The position numbers and the translations under genes were made by a program. The notes beneath the pieces were generated by a model, which had not been told where the DNA came from, made no database searches, and saw nothing but the letters and a program-made list of their open reading frames with translations. Positions 8,697 through 18,270 of a DNA stretch of 64,000 nt are shown here, piece by piece. Origin of the DNA: Bradyrhizobium sp. (lineage in GTDB: Bacteria; Pseudomonadota; Alphaproteobacteria; Rhizobiales; Xanthobacteraceae); contig NZ_DAHUXJ010000009.1 of assembly GCF_027307225.1 (NCBI RefSeq), positions 19,916-83,915 on the forward strand, written 5' to 3'. Position 1 is the first letter of the stretch, and every line of letters starts with the position of its first letter.

Positions 8697-8810
8697 GGGC
8701 ACACCCGGGTTTCAGACACGGAGTTGATAGCTCTAACTTGCCACTGCGAGAATAGACAAAGGAAATAGATCCAAGAAATAGACTCAAGAAACAGATCGGG
8801 GAATGGAACA

Positions 8811-9656
8811 ATGTTTGAAAAAGGCCTGCTCAAGGACAAGCGCATCCTCGTCACCGGCGGCGGCTCCGGGCTCGGCGCTGCGATGGGCCAAAGGTTCGCC
8901 GAGCTCGGCGCCGAACTGATCATCTGTGGCCGCAGGCTGGAGGTGCTGGAGGCGGCTGCTGCCGCGATCCGCGAGGCGTCAGCAGGCAAGGTTCACACGT
9001 TGGCGTGCGATATTCGCGACGGAGCGGCGGTCGAAGCCATGATGGAATCCGTCTGGCGTGAGGCGCCGCTTGATATTCTCGTCAACAATGCGGCCGCGAC
9101 CTTCATCGCACAGACTGAGCATTTGTCGTTTCGGGCGGCGGACGCGATTCTCGGCCCCACGCTGCACGGCACGATGTATTGCACGCTGGCTGCCGGCAGG
9201 CGCTGGATCGAGACCGGACACAAGGGTGTCGTGCTGAGCATCCTCTCGACGTCGACCATCACCGGCCGCGCCTTCACGGTGCCGTCCGCGATGGCGAAAT
9301 CGGCCGTGCTGGCAATGACGAAAAGCCTGGCGGTCGAGTGGGGGCCGAAGGGCATCCGCACCGTCGCGATCGCACCGGGCACGTTTCCGACCGCGGGCGC
9401 CACGGGCCAGCTTCGTCCCGAGGGACGCGATTCGAATTGGGTGGCGCGCAATCCGCTCGGCCGCACCGGCGAACATCGCGAACTCGCCGATCTCGCCAGC
9501 TTCCTGATTTCGGACGCGGGTGGCTACATCAACGGCGAGATGGTGGTGCAGGATGGCGGGGCGCATTTGCGCTCTTCAGGTGCGGAGGACCTGTTGGCCT
9601 GGACGGAGGCGCAGTGGGAGGCTCAGCGAACAGCGCATTCGAAAAGCCGGACTTAA
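8811..9656 (+). CDS. SDR oxidoreductase resembling 2,4-dienoyl-CoA reductase
   Basis: The 281-residue classical SDR has the cofactor loop TGGGSGLG (residues 15-22), CGRR after the second strand indicating NADP preference, and NNAAATF. The usual catalytic Y-x-x-x-K is replaced by S-A-M-A-K (S159, K163) in FTVPSAMAKSAVLAMTKSLA. The same Ser-for-Tyr arrangement occurs in mitochondrial and peroxisomal 2,4-dienoyl-CoA reductases (PSASAK-type motif), which use a different tyrosine. I therefore infer reduction of 2,4-dienoyl-CoA during beta-oxidation of unsaturated fatty acids. It is divergently arranged with the MDR gene. Confidence 0.83.
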   Translation: MFEKGLLKDKRILVTGGGSGLGAAMGQRFAELGAELIICGRRLEVLEAAAAAIREASAGKVHTLACDIRDGAAVEAMMESVWREAPLDILVNNAAATFIAQTEHLSFRAADAILGPTLHGTMYCTLAAGRRWIETGHKGVVLSILSTSTITGRAFTVPSAMAKSAVLAMTKSLAVEWGPKGIRTVAIAPGTFPTAGATGQLRPEGRDSNWVARNPLGRTGEHRELADLASFLISDAGGYINGEMVVQDGGAHLRSSGAEDLLAWTEAQWEAQRTAHSKSRT

Positions 9657-9714
9657 GTCTTAAAGCGCCGACCAAAGCCTTCCGAATCGGGCATTTACCT
9701 TCTATCCATCGCAG

Positions 9715-9828
9715 CTAGGGGAATGAATTTGACATTCGCAACCGACCCGGCCGCGAGTTCGTCGAGCGAATGTCAAATCGCAAGGTGTCCGCTCAGAAGC
9801 AATGCGAATGTCAGGATCGGACCACCAG
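9715..9828 (+). repeat. Degenerate twin-hairpin unit (CATTC type)
   Basis: A first hairpin is recognisable: CTAG at 9715, core GAATTTGACATTCGC on the left and GCGAATGTCAAATC on the right. Its outer arms no longer pair well. The second hairpin has kept only its right arm (ATGCGAATGTCAGGATC then GGACCACCAG); the spacer and left arm are missing. It lies upstream of the IalB-like gene, which also has an intact unit immediately after it. Confidence 0.7.
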
Positions 9829-9883
9829 GAGCGTGCGGTACCGGGCCATCTTCCAGTCACAATGATGAGGGACCAGATTCGCG

Positions 9884-10474
9884 ATGTCCGTGCGGGGAAA
9901 GCTGACAGCTTCGATTGCGGCGGCGCTTTTGTGCGCCGGTGCCGGCCATGCGCTGGCGCAGCCAAGCTCGAAGGGTGCCTCCAGGCCGGCCGCGGCCAAG
10001 CCTGAGCCCGCGGCGGTCGGTGGCAGCGAGCCGACGCTGATCGGTCAGTTTGGCACCTGGGGCGCTTATGCGGCGACGCCGAATGGCAAGAAGGTGTGCT
10101 TTGTGCTGGCAAAGCCGTCTTCCTCGAAGACCAATCCGCCGAACCGGCCGCGCGATCCGGCCTATGCCTTCATCTCCACCCGCCCGGCCGAAAAGGTCGT
10201 CAACGAGGTCTCGATCATGATCGGCTACACGCTCAAGCCGGGCTCGGAAGCGACGCTTGAGGTCGGTGGCGCGTCCTATGCGATGTACACGCAGGGCGAC
10301 GGCCTCTGGATCAAGAACGCGGCCGAGGAGGAGCGGCTGGTGGAAGCCATGCGCAAGGCCGCCGACGTCACGGTCAGGGGCGTCTCCGCCAAGGGCACCG
10401 AGACCACCGACGTGTTCTCCCTGAAAGGGCTTTCCCAGGCGCTCGATCGCGTCGCGCAGGACTGCCACCGCTAG
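9884..10474 (+). CDS. Invasion-associated locus B (IalB) family exported protein
   Basis: After a signal peptide (LTASIAAALLCAGAGHALAQ) comes the IalB core: FGTWGAYAATPNGKKVCFVL, YAFISTRPAEKVVNEVSIMI, SYAMYTQGDGLWIKNAAEE and a C-terminal Cys (QDCHR) that probably pairs with the VCF cysteine. IalB proteins are periplasmic or surface proteins of alphaproteobacteria, linked to host-cell entry in Bartonella; elsewhere the function is unknown. The length is usual. The TAG stop (10472-10474) is part of the CTAG foot of the following twin-hairpin unit, and a degenerate unit lies upstream. Confidence 0.85.
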   Translation: MSVRGKLTASIAAALLCAGAGHALAQPSSKGASRPAAAKPEPAAVGGSEPTLIGQFGTWGAYAATPNGKKVCFVLAKPSSSKTNPPNRPRDPAYAFISTRPAEKVVNEVSIMIGYTLKPGSEATLEVGGASYAMYTQGDGLWIKNAAEEERLVEAMRKAADVTVRGVSAKGTETTDVFSLKGLSQALDRVAQDCHR

Positions 10475-10635
10475 TGTAGTGGATTTGACATTCGCTCCCC
10501 CCAAGCCGCGAGTCCGGAAAGCGAATGTCAAATCCTAAACTACACTAGAATCTAATATTTCTAATGATCCTATGATTCTAACATTCGCAAAGTGGACGCT
10601 GAGGGGGGATGCGAATGTTAGAATCGGATCACTAG
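10471..10635 (+). repeat. Twin-hairpin unit 2 (CATTC type)
   Basis: Hairpin 1 (10471-10548) has feet CTAGTGTAGT / ACTACACTAG, core GGATTTGACATTCGCT and complement, and a TAA bulge on the 3' arm. The spacer is 12 bases (10549-10560). Hairpin 2 (10561-10635) has core GATTCTAACATTCGCA and complement, with a TAT bulge on the 5' arm; its left foot has drifted to CTAA while the right foot is CTAG. The unit fills most of the gap between the IalB-like gene and rlmN. An apparent upstream extension of rlmN (ATG 10572) lies inside hairpin 2. Confidence 0.92.
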
Positions 10636-10709
10636 GTCGTTTTCGACGACCCTCGGATCCCCTGCATTCATGCCTTTCCTATAGGTCCTGGAAGGCTTAT
10701 TTGGTGGTC

Positions 10710-11939
10710 ATGACGGAGACAATGACCAGCGATCCCGGCCGAACCAACGCTTCCGCGAACGCACCTTTGGAAAAGGTGCCGCTGGAAACCTATGTGCCGC
10801 CGGCGCAGCCCTCGCTGATCGGGCTGTCGCGCGAGGAGCTGGCCGAAAAGCTCGGCGAGATCGGCGTCGCGCCGGCGCAGCGCAAGATGCGCGTGCAGCA
10901 GCTCTGGCACTGGATGTATGTCCGTGGCGCGCAAAGCTTTGAGGCCATGACTTCCATCTCCAAGGAGATGCGGAAGGAACTCGAGCAGCACTTCACCGTG
11001 GCGCGGCCGGAAGTCGTGGCCGAGCAGATATCCAACGACGGAACCCGCAAGTGGCTGCTGCGCCTGCCGAGCGGCGACCAGGTCGAGAGGGCGCACGAAG
11101 TCGAATGCGTCTATATTCCCGAGACCGACCGCGGCACGCTGTGCGTCTCTTCGCAGGTCGGCTGCACGCTGAATTGCGCGTTTTGCCATACCGGAACGCA
11201 GCGCCTGGTGCGCAACCTCACGGCGGGCGAAATCGTCGGCCAGATCATGGTGGCGCGCGACCGCCTCAACGACTGGATCGATCGCGCGACGCCCAATGGC
11301 AATCGCCTCGTTACCAACGTCGTAATGATGGGGATGGGCGAGCCGCTTTATAACTTCGATGCGGTGCGCGACGCGCTGCTGATCGTGGCCGACAACGAAG
11401 GCATCGGCATTTCCCGCCGCCGCATCACGCTGTCGACCTCGGGCGTAGTGCCCAACATCAAGCGGACCGGCGACGAAATCGGCGTCATGCTTGCGATCTC
11501 GCTGCATGCGGTGCGCGACGAATTGCGCAATGAGCTGGTGCCGCTCAATCGCAAATATCCGATCGCCGAATTGTTGCAGGCCTGCCGCGATTATCCCGGC
11601 GCCTCCAACGCGCGGCGCATCACCTTTGAATATGTCATGCTCAAGGGCGTCAACGATTCCCTCGATGATGCCAGAATGCTGGTGAAACTGCTGAAGGGAA
11701 TTCCGGCCAAGATCAATCTCATCCCGTTCAACCCGTGGCCAGGCACTTCTTACGAATGTTCGGACTGGGCGAGAATCGAAAAATTCTCCGAATATATCTT
11801 CAACGCCGGCTATTCGTCGCCGGTGCGCACGCCGCGTGGCCGCGACATCCTCGCCGCCTGTGGCCAGTTGAAATCGGAGACCGAAAAGTTGTCGGCGCGC
11901 GAGCGGCAGGCGTTGCGCGCGATGGCGATGACGGATTAG
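10710..11939 (+). CDS. rlmN: 23S rRNA (adenine2503-C2) / tRNA adenine-37 methyltransferase, radical SAM
   Basis: The radical-SAM cluster motif C-x3-C-x2-C is GCTLNCAFC (C152, C156, C159). The family hallmarks [32 protein letters not shown] and the C-terminal [10 protein letters not shown] with the methyl-carrying Cys are all present. The enzyme methylates C2 of A2503 in 23S rRNA and A37 in some tRNAs. From ATG 10710 the protein has 409 residues, usual for alphaproteobacteria. ATG 10722 is an alternative. The in-frame ATG at 10572 is inside a repeat and should not be used as the start. Confidence 0.95.
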   Translation: MTETMTSDPGRTNASANAPLEKVPLETYVPPAQPSLIGLSREELAEKLGEIGVAPAQRKMRVQQLWHWMYVRGAQSFEAMTSISKEMRKELEQHFTVARPEVVAEQISNDGTRKWLLRLPSGDQVERAHEVECVYIPETDRGTLCVSSQVGCTLNCAFCHTGTQRLVRNLTAGEIVGQIMVARDRLNDWIDRATPNGNRLVTNVVMMGMGEPLYNFDAVRDALLIVADNEGIGISRRRITLSTSGVVPNIKRTGDEIGVMLAISLHAVRDELRNELVPLNRKYPIAELLQACRDYPGASNARRITFEYVMLKGVNDSLDDARMLVKLLKGIPAKINLIPFNPWPGTSYECSDWARIEKFSEYIFNAGYSSPVRTPRGRDILAACGQLKSETEKLSARERQALRAMAMTD

Positions 11940-11960
11940 GGACAACGCACTTCGCTCACC

Positions 11961-12046
11961 TCGTCATTGCGAGCGAAGCGAAGCAATCCAGCGTGAGGGA
12001 CCATGATTCCGGATCGCTTCGTCGCTTCCGCTCCTCGCAATGACGA
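11961..12046. repeat. REP-like palindrome (CGTCATTGCGAGC family)
   Basis: CGTCATTGCGAGCGAAGCGA at the left pairs imperfectly with the reverse complement at the right (GCTCCTCGCAATGACGA), with a GAAGCAATCC / GGATCGCTTC inner part. This is a very common intergenic repeat in Rhizobiales genomes. It lies between rlmN and a small membrane-protein gene. Confidence 0.85.
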
Positions 12047-12061
12047 TAATCTGAGATATGC

Positions 12062-12559
12062 ATGGCATTGATCGGCCGATTATTCGTGATTCTGTTCGGC
12101 TTTCTCGCGGCAAGCTTTGTGGCGGGGATGATTGTCGTCGCCGCGATCATGTTCCCGGAGTTCTCCGATCTCGGAGCTGGACCGGTCGATCCCGGCGTCT
12201 TGAACGTCATCCTGGGCTTTGGCTTCATCTTCGTCAGTGGCTTTGCGCTGGTGCCGGCGATGGTCGTGGTCGCAATCACCGAGGCCTTCTATGTCCGCGG
12301 TGCTCTGACCTACGCGGTGGGGGGCGGGCTTGTCGGGCTCGCCTGTTATCTCGGCCTTGTTCCCTTCGACACCGAGCAGCTTCGGTTTGAAGGCATCGTG
12401 CGGCGGCATCTCGAGATCATGACCGGGGCGGGAATTGTCGCAGGCGTGGTGTACTGGATGATCGCTGGCCGCAACGCCGGCGCGTGGCGCCTGCCGCCGC
12501 CGAAGCTTCGACCGCCCCCACCCATGCCGTCGCAGTCGCCTTCGCCACCGTTGCTGTGA
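12062..12559 (+). CDS. Hypothetical four-helix membrane protein with Pro-rich tail
   Basis: The 165-residue product has four predicted transmembrane helices (for example LFVILFGFLAASFVAGMIVV and GALTYAVGGGLVGLACYLGL). It ends in a proline-rich cytoplasmic tail (PPPKLRPPPPMPSQSPSPPL). I recognise no functional family. It lies 44 bp upstream of the PAP2 gene on the same strand, so the two are probably co-transcribed. Confidence 0.7.
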   Translation: MALIGRLFVILFGFLAASFVAGMIVVAAIMFPEFSDLGAGPVDPGVLNVILGFGFIFVSGFALVPAMVVVAITEAFYVRGALTYAVGGGLVGLACYLGLVPFDTEQLRFEGIVRRHLEIMTGAGIVAGVVYWMIAGRNAGAWRLPPPKLRPPPPMPSQSPSPPLL

Positions 12560-12602
12560 ACGCGTCTTTTCATTCGCTACCGTCTCGGCTAAACCCCGCG
12601 CC

Positions 12603-13379
12603 ATGAACCGGACCGGGTTGATTATCGCGCTTTCGCTGGCGCTTGGGGTCGGATTGCTGTTCGGAATCTACCCCGAGCTCGATCTGAAGCTGGCGGCCCT
12701 GTTCTATGACGCGCCGACCCATTCGTTTCCGGTGAAATCCAGCACGCTCGCGGTGATCGCCCGCGATGCGGCGATGTGGATCTCCTGGGCCTTTGCGCTG
12801 CCCGCCATCGTTGCATTGATTGTCAAGTTGGCGCGCCCGGATCGGCCGCTGATGATGTCGGGACGCGCGCTCGTCTTTCTTCTGCTAACGCTCGTTCTTT
12901 CCGCCGGCGTGCTGACCAATCTCACCTTCAAGAGCTATTGGGGCCGGCCGCGTCCGATCACCGTGACCCAGTTTGGCGGCAACCAGGCTTTCATGCCGTG
13001 GTGGGACCCGCGCGGTCAGTGCGCGCGCAATTGTTCGTTCTTCTCCGGCGAAGGCGCGACCGCGTTCTGGACCTATGCGCCCGCCGCACTCGCGCCACCG
13101 GCGTGGCGGCCCGCGGCCTATGCCGCGGCAACCGTGTTCGGCGCGACGACCAGCGGGCTGCGGATGGCCTTTGGTGGGCACTTTTTCACCGACGTCGCCA
13201 TCGCCGGACTGGTGACGTTTCTGGTGATCTGGCTGGCCCACGGCTATATCTACCGCTGGTCATCGACCCGGCTGACCGACGAGGCGGTCGATGCGGCGCT
13301 GACGCGACTGGCGTGGCCGGGATATCGGGCTATGCAGCGATGGCGCGGCCGGGATGTCAGCGAAAGGCCGTCCCTGTAA
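12603..13379 (+). CDS. PAP2-family membrane phosphatase (lipid phosphatase-like)
   Basis: The protein is a 258-residue multi-helix membrane protein. Phosphatase motif 1 is KSYWGRPRP (from K110). Motif 2 reads FFSGE instead of PSGH, so the general-acid His is replaced by Glu at about residue 150. Motif 3 is SGLRMAFGGHFFTD (R186, nucleophile H193, D197). Family members dephosphorylate lipids such as phosphatidic acid, undecaprenyl pyrophosphate or lipid A. The nucleophile His is intact, so activity is plausible, but the motif 2 change may alter substrate or mechanism. Substrate not determined. Confidence 0.82.
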   Translation: MNRTGLIIALSLALGVGLLFGIYPELDLKLAALFYDAPTHSFPVKSSTLAVIARDAAMWISWAFALPAIVALIVKLARPDRPLMMSGRALVFLLLTLVLSAGVLTNLTFKSYWGRPRPITVTQFGGNQAFMPWWDPRGQCARNCSFFSGEGATAFWTYAPAALAPPAWRPAAYAAATVFGATTSGLRMAFGGHFFTDVAIAGLVTFLVIWLAHGYIYRWSSTRLTDEAVDAALTRLAWPGYRAMQRWRGRDVSERPSL

Positions 13380-13422
13380 GCCTTAACCGCCGATAACACG
13401 TGCCGATATTCTCGAAATTTGA

Positions 13423-14805
<1,383 letters not shown>

Positions 14806-14871
14806 CCGCGTAGTCACGGTGATTATTGCGTCTCCGCGGCTGCGGGACCCGATTCCGGGAAGGCTCCTGGC

Positions 14872-15459
14872 TTACCTCACCCTCAGCGCATCGAGCAGCG
14901 CGCGGAACGCCCGCGCGTAATCCTTGCCAGCCTTGCCGATATCCCGGCCTGCCGAAACCGCGACCGCAGCTTCCGTCACCGCGCCGAGCAGCAGCCGCGC
15001 CAAGGGCTCGATCGGCTGCCGCGCGATCACACCGGCCTCCATGGCCGCGGCCAATGCGCGCGGAAACTTTCCGCCGAAATGCCTCCCGTCAATCTCGCGC
15101 CAGCGCTCCCAGCCCAGTACCCCCGGTCCGTCGCGCAGAATGATCTGTCCGGTCGGGCCCTTGGAGCACGCCGAGAAATAGCCCTCTGTTCCGGCCGCCA
15201 TGGCGGCGAGCGGATCGTTCTCGGTGCGCGCGATCCGATCGAGCTCTGAAACCAGTTCCAGCGAGACTTGTTCGAATACCGCTTCGAACACGGCCTCCTT
15301 GGTCGGGAAGTGGTGATAGACCGCGCCCTTTGCGACGCGCGCGGCTGCGGCGATGTCATCCATTGTGGTCGCGGCAAAGCCGCGCTCGCCAAAAATGCGC
15401 CTTGCCGCCTTGACGATGGAGGCCTTGGTTTTCTCGCGCCGCTCGGCCTGGGTTGCCAT
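14872..15459 (-). CDS. TetR/AcrR-family transcriptional repressor
   Basis: The N-terminal helix-turn-helix is typical of TetR: RRIFGERGFAATTMDDIAAA then VAKGAVYHHFPTKEAVFEAV. A helical ligand-binding domain follows (about residues 60-195). ATG 15459 gives about 195 residues; an upstream extension to 15495 has poor context. It is divergent from a SnoaL-like gene across a 150-bp gap with two tandem copies of a CGACTAnnAGTCG palindrome, so autoregulation plus control of the neighbour is likely. Ligand unknown. Confidence 0.9.
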   Translation of the reverse strand: MATQAERREKTKASIVKAARRIFGERGFAATTMDDIAAAARVAKGAVYHHFPTKEAVFEAVFEQVSLELVSELDRIARTENDPLAAMAAGTEGYFSACSKGPTGQIILRDGPGVLGWERWREIDGRHFGGKFPRALAAAMEAGVIARQPIEPLARLLLGAVTEAAVAVSAGRDIGKAGKDYARAFRALLDALRVR

Positions 15460-15501
15460 GCTGCCTGTTCTAGCGCAGTTCCACCGTCGAGCCAATTGAC
15501 T

Positions 15502-15541
15502 TACCGACTATCAGTCGATAAATACCGACTAGTAGTCGATA
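15502..15541. promoter_or_regulatory. Tandem palindromic operators for the TetR regulator
   Basis: Two 19-bp palindromic sites, TACCGACTATCAGTCGATA (15502-15520) and TACCGACTAGTAGTCGATA (15523-15541), lie head to tail with a 21-bp period, two helical turns. Each has CGACT / AGTCG half sites around three central bases, typical of TetR operators. They sit between the divergent TetR and SnoaL-like genes. Confidence 0.8.
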
Positions 15542-15610
15542 AATATGCAGCAAGCCGACTCCCCCGCGCTCGATCGGGCCACCAAGTGCAAATAAGGATG
15601 GAGATTCATC

Positions 15611-15976
15611 ATGCCCTCACTCAAGACCCTGCAGGCGTTCGTCGATACGGTTGAATCCAATGACCATGTCGGCGCCATCATGAATTTTTACGCCCCCGAT
15701 GCGCGCACCCAGGAGAACGACGGCGCATGGCGGGTTGGCCGCGACGCGCTCGCCGAGCGCGAGCGTGCGATGCTGGCATCAGTCGCCGGCGTCAAGACCA
15801 CGCGACTCGGGCCGCTGCTGCTCGATGGCGATTGCTCCGCAGTCTGCTGGCGATTCGACTTCGCCGGCAAGGATGGCAAGACCCGCAGCATGGAGGAGGT
15901 CGCCTGGCAGACCTGGCGCGGCGACAAACTGATCGAGGAGCGGTTCTTCTACGATCCGCAGCAGATGGCGCGCTGA
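15611..15976 (+). CDS. SnoaL-like / NTF2-fold protein
   Basis: The 121-residue protein has an N-terminal helix (LQAFVDTVESNDHVGAIMNF), YAPDARTQENDG, and alternating strands ending in EEVAWQTWRGDKLIEERFFY. This pattern is typical of the SnoaL / ketosteroid-isomerase-like NTF2 superfamily. Such proteins bind or isomerise small hydrophobic molecules; the substrate is unknown. Divergence from a TetR gene with operators in between suggests induction by the regulator's ligand. Confidence 0.75.
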   Translation: MPSLKTLQAFVDTVESNDHVGAIMNFYAPDARTQENDGAWRVGRDALAERERAMLASVAGVKTTRLGPLLLDGDCSAVCWRFDFAGKDGKTRSMEEVAWQTWRGDKLIEERFFYDPQQMAR

Positions 15977-16011
15977 GAAATTGTATCGATCATGCTGCTT
16001 CGACGCAAAAG

Positions 16012-16076
16012 AAAAAAATGGCCGGGCATAGCCGCTCGAAGAACGGCGTCGCCTTCGCTAGCTTATGCCCGGCCAT
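16012..16076 (-). terminator. Long-stem terminator for the OmpA-like gene
   Basis: ATGGCCGGGCATA (16018-16030) pairs with TATGCCCGGCCAT (16064-16076). On the minus strand the stem is followed by a T7-type run (complement of GAAAAAAA at 16011-16018). The loop is long (33 bases). Confidence 0.7.
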
Positions 16077-16097
16077 TTGCACTTCAGGTGGCCTCGA

Positions 16098-17714
16098 TCA
16101 GTGCGCCGAGCCGCCATCGAGCAGCGGCGTGATGCGGCGGACCGTGACGCGCCGGTTGACGCGGCTCGGCCCGTCGGTCTGCTCCTTCGGATACTGCGAG
16201 CCATAACCCTGCGTGGTCAGGTTCTCCGCCGGCACGTTGAATTGCTGGCTCAGTAACTCGGCGGCGGATTCCGCGCGGCGATCCGACAGCGACAGATTGT
16301 CGACGGGGTTGCCGACCGCATCGGTATGGCCCTCGATCAGGAACACCTCGCGCGGGTTGCGCGAGATGGCGCGATAGAGGCCGTCGGCGATCACCTGCAA
16401 CTTTGCGGCCTGGTCGGGCGGAATGTCCCAAGACCCGGTTTCGAAGTTGATGGTATTGAGATCGATGCTCGGCATCATCAACCGCACCGACGGGCTGTAG
16501 CGGATTTCATCGAGCGTAAAGCGCCGGTCGATCCGGTCCACCGGCGGGGCTTCCAGTGTCTGGTAGATCACATCCGGCGCGGCCACGTCGGCTTCGACGA
16601 TATAGCGATCATAGGGAATGCGGATCATTGGCGGCGGCAGCTCGACATAGAAACTGCCGACGGCGGAAGGATCGCGGAAGCTGTTGTCGATGATCACGAT
16701 CTCGCGGCCCTCGCGATCCCTGCGGATACGGCGCAGCAAGCGTCCATCGGCGCCGGCGATCGTGATGATCTGCGAACCGTCCGGACGCACCACAATGGTG
16801 CGGGTTTCGCCGCCGACCTGCTGGGTCTGGATATTGCGGGCGCCGAAGCGGAAACGCTCGTCTTCGTCGTGGCGAATGAAAGACTGACCACTCGGGTCGA
16901 CGACAATCACACGGCCCGGTTCGGTGAAGACCTTGCGGCCGCCCTGATCGGTTTCGTGACGCTCGGCGTGGAAATCCTCCATCCGCCGCGGGCCGGGTGC
17001 TGCGGCGCCTGGCGCGATCGGCGTCAGTGCCTGCGCCGACCGCGGCACAACAGGAATCGGTGCGGCAACGGCTGGCGGCGGACGGCGCGCCATGGTGGCG
17101 GCGGCCGGCGGAAGTGACGTCTGGCCCCCCGGTGCTGCGCCCCGCGGCGCTTGTTGAGGCGCGGCTGCCGGAGGTACTGGGGGTTGACCTGGGTGCGGCA
17201 CCGGCTGAGGTGCGGCTGCGGGAGGCGCCGGTGGTTGGCCGGTGTGCGGCGCTTGCTGAGGCGCGGCCGGCGGCGGTTGAGGCGGCGTCATCTTCTGCTG
17301 CCGCTCGCGCTCCATTTCGTGTCCACGCTCCTGTGGCTGCGCTGCGGGTGCGGCAGGAGGCTTCGGAGCGGCAGGCGCAGGTGCTGCCGCAGGCGGCGGT
17401 GTATGCGGGGCGGCCGCGGGCGGCGGCGCCGACGGATGCTGCGGTGGTGGTGGTGGTGGTGCTGCTGGATGCTGCGGCGGTGGCGGCGCCTGATGTTGTG
17501 GCGGCTGCGGCGCTCCCGGCCGCGCGGGTGGAGCTCCCTTCGGCGCTTCCTTCGGCGCTTCCTTGGGCGCCTGCTTGGGCTTGCCGTCGGGACCCAACTC
17601 CTCTCTCTGCTGCGCCACCACGATCGGTGCGCTTTGCGCGTGCGATGGGGTGGTTGACAGTTGCATGGCCGTCAATGCGGTCGTGGCAAGCAGAGCTAGT
17701 TGTCGTTTTGTCAT
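16098..17714 (-). CDS. OmpA-family protein with long proline-rich region
   Basis: After a signal peptide (LALLATTALTAMQLSTTPSH) comes about 200 residues of Pro/Ala/Gln-rich low complexity with repeated PPAAAPQ units. A middle beta-rich domain follows (RVIVVDPSGQSFIRHDEDER; TRTIVVRPDGSQIITIAGAD). The C-terminal OmpA-like peptidoglycan-binding domain contains FLIEGHTDAVGNPVDNLSLS and RRAESAAELL, with the Asp and Arg that bind diaminopimelate. It probably tethers the outer membrane to peptidoglycan across a proline-rich spacer. ATG 17714 is chosen because the signal peptide starts there; the frame is open further upstream to 17912. About 538 residues. Confidence 0.85.
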   Translation of the reverse strand: MTKRQLALLATTALTAMQLSTTPSHAQSAPIVVAQQREELGPDGKPKQAPKEAPKEAPKGAPPARPGAPQPPQHQAPPPPQHPAAPPPPPPQHPSAPPPAAAPHTPPPAAAPAPAAPKPPAAPAAQPQERGHEMERERQQKMTPPQPPPAAPQQAPHTGQPPAPPAAAPQPVPHPGQPPVPPAAAPQQAPRGAAPGGQTSLPPAAATMARRPPPAVAAPIPVVPRSAQALTPIAPGAAAPGPRRMEDFHAERHETDQGGRKVFTEPGRVIVVDPSGQSFIRHDEDERFRFGARNIQTQQVGGETRTIVVRPDGSQIITIAGADGRLLRRIRRDREGREIVIIDNSFRDPSAVGSFYVELPPPMIRIPYDRYIVEADVAAPDVIYQTLEAPPVDRIDRRFTLDEIRYSPSVRLMMPSIDLNTINFETGSWDIPPDQAAKLQVIADGLYRAISRNPREVFLIEGHTDAVGNPVDNLSLSDRRAESAAELLSQQFNVPAENLTTQGYGSQYPKEQTDGPSRVNRRVTVRRITPLLDGGSAH

Positions 17715-17962
17715 GCGCTTTGGGTCCCAGGGAAGTTTCGACGGTGTCAGGGCGGAGGGAAGATCGAGGAGGGGAATTGAAATCAACAAACGCCGACGAT
17801 CAACGGACAAGCGTTGGGCCGGATTGTGGCGGGCTTCAAACAGGAACGAGGATTTATTTGCGGAACTGCGCGGCTTTGACGCGCGCTGGTTCATCACGCG
17901 TTCACAGCGCAAGTCGCAGCGCGCCTGAGCGCGTCATTCGCAGCCAAAGCCGTCTGGCGAAG

Positions 17963-18187
17963 TCACGCGTCCATTGCCGGCGGTGGCGAGGTGGGGTCAG
18001 GCGGGACGCCGGGCACCGGCAATTCGTCCGGCAGATTGCCGGGCAATTCATCGGGGCTCATCGGTTCGCCGGGTTCGTGCACCGGCGGCGGAATTTCGCG
18101 CCTGGGATTCCCGGGCGGGTCTTCCCGCAGCGGCTCGGTGGGCTGCCCGGGCGGGATCGGCGGATCTTCGGATGGATCGATTGGCAT
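17963..18187 (-). CDS. Small proline-rich hypothetical protein
   Basis: The 74-residue product is acidic and extremely Pro-rich (MPIDPSEDPPIPPGQPTEPL ...). It has no signal peptide or membrane helix. The codon pattern and an ATG start fit expression, but low-complexity frames in GC-rich DNA can be spurious. No function is recognised. Confidence 0.5.
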   Translation of the reverse strand: MPIDPSEDPPIPPGQPTEPLREDPPGNPRREIPPPVHEPGEPMSPDELPGNLPDELPVPGVPPDPTSPPPAMDA

Positions 18188-18270
18188 CGCATCGTCACTC
18201 GGTCATGCACGACTGAGCCGCTAACGACTTCCGTTGAGCGATGTTCCTAAGCGCGCGATCCGGTAAATGC

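Noticed and set aside
10572..10709. In-frame upstream extension of rlmN starting at ATG 10572
   Set aside because: The extension begins inside hairpin 2 of a twin-hairpin unit and encodes no RlmN-like sequence; ATG 10710 gives the usual length.
17100..17660. Long plus-strand frames opposite the OmpA-like gene
   Set aside because: They are antisense shadows of its proline-rich low-complexity region and show only Arg/Ala-rich sequence.
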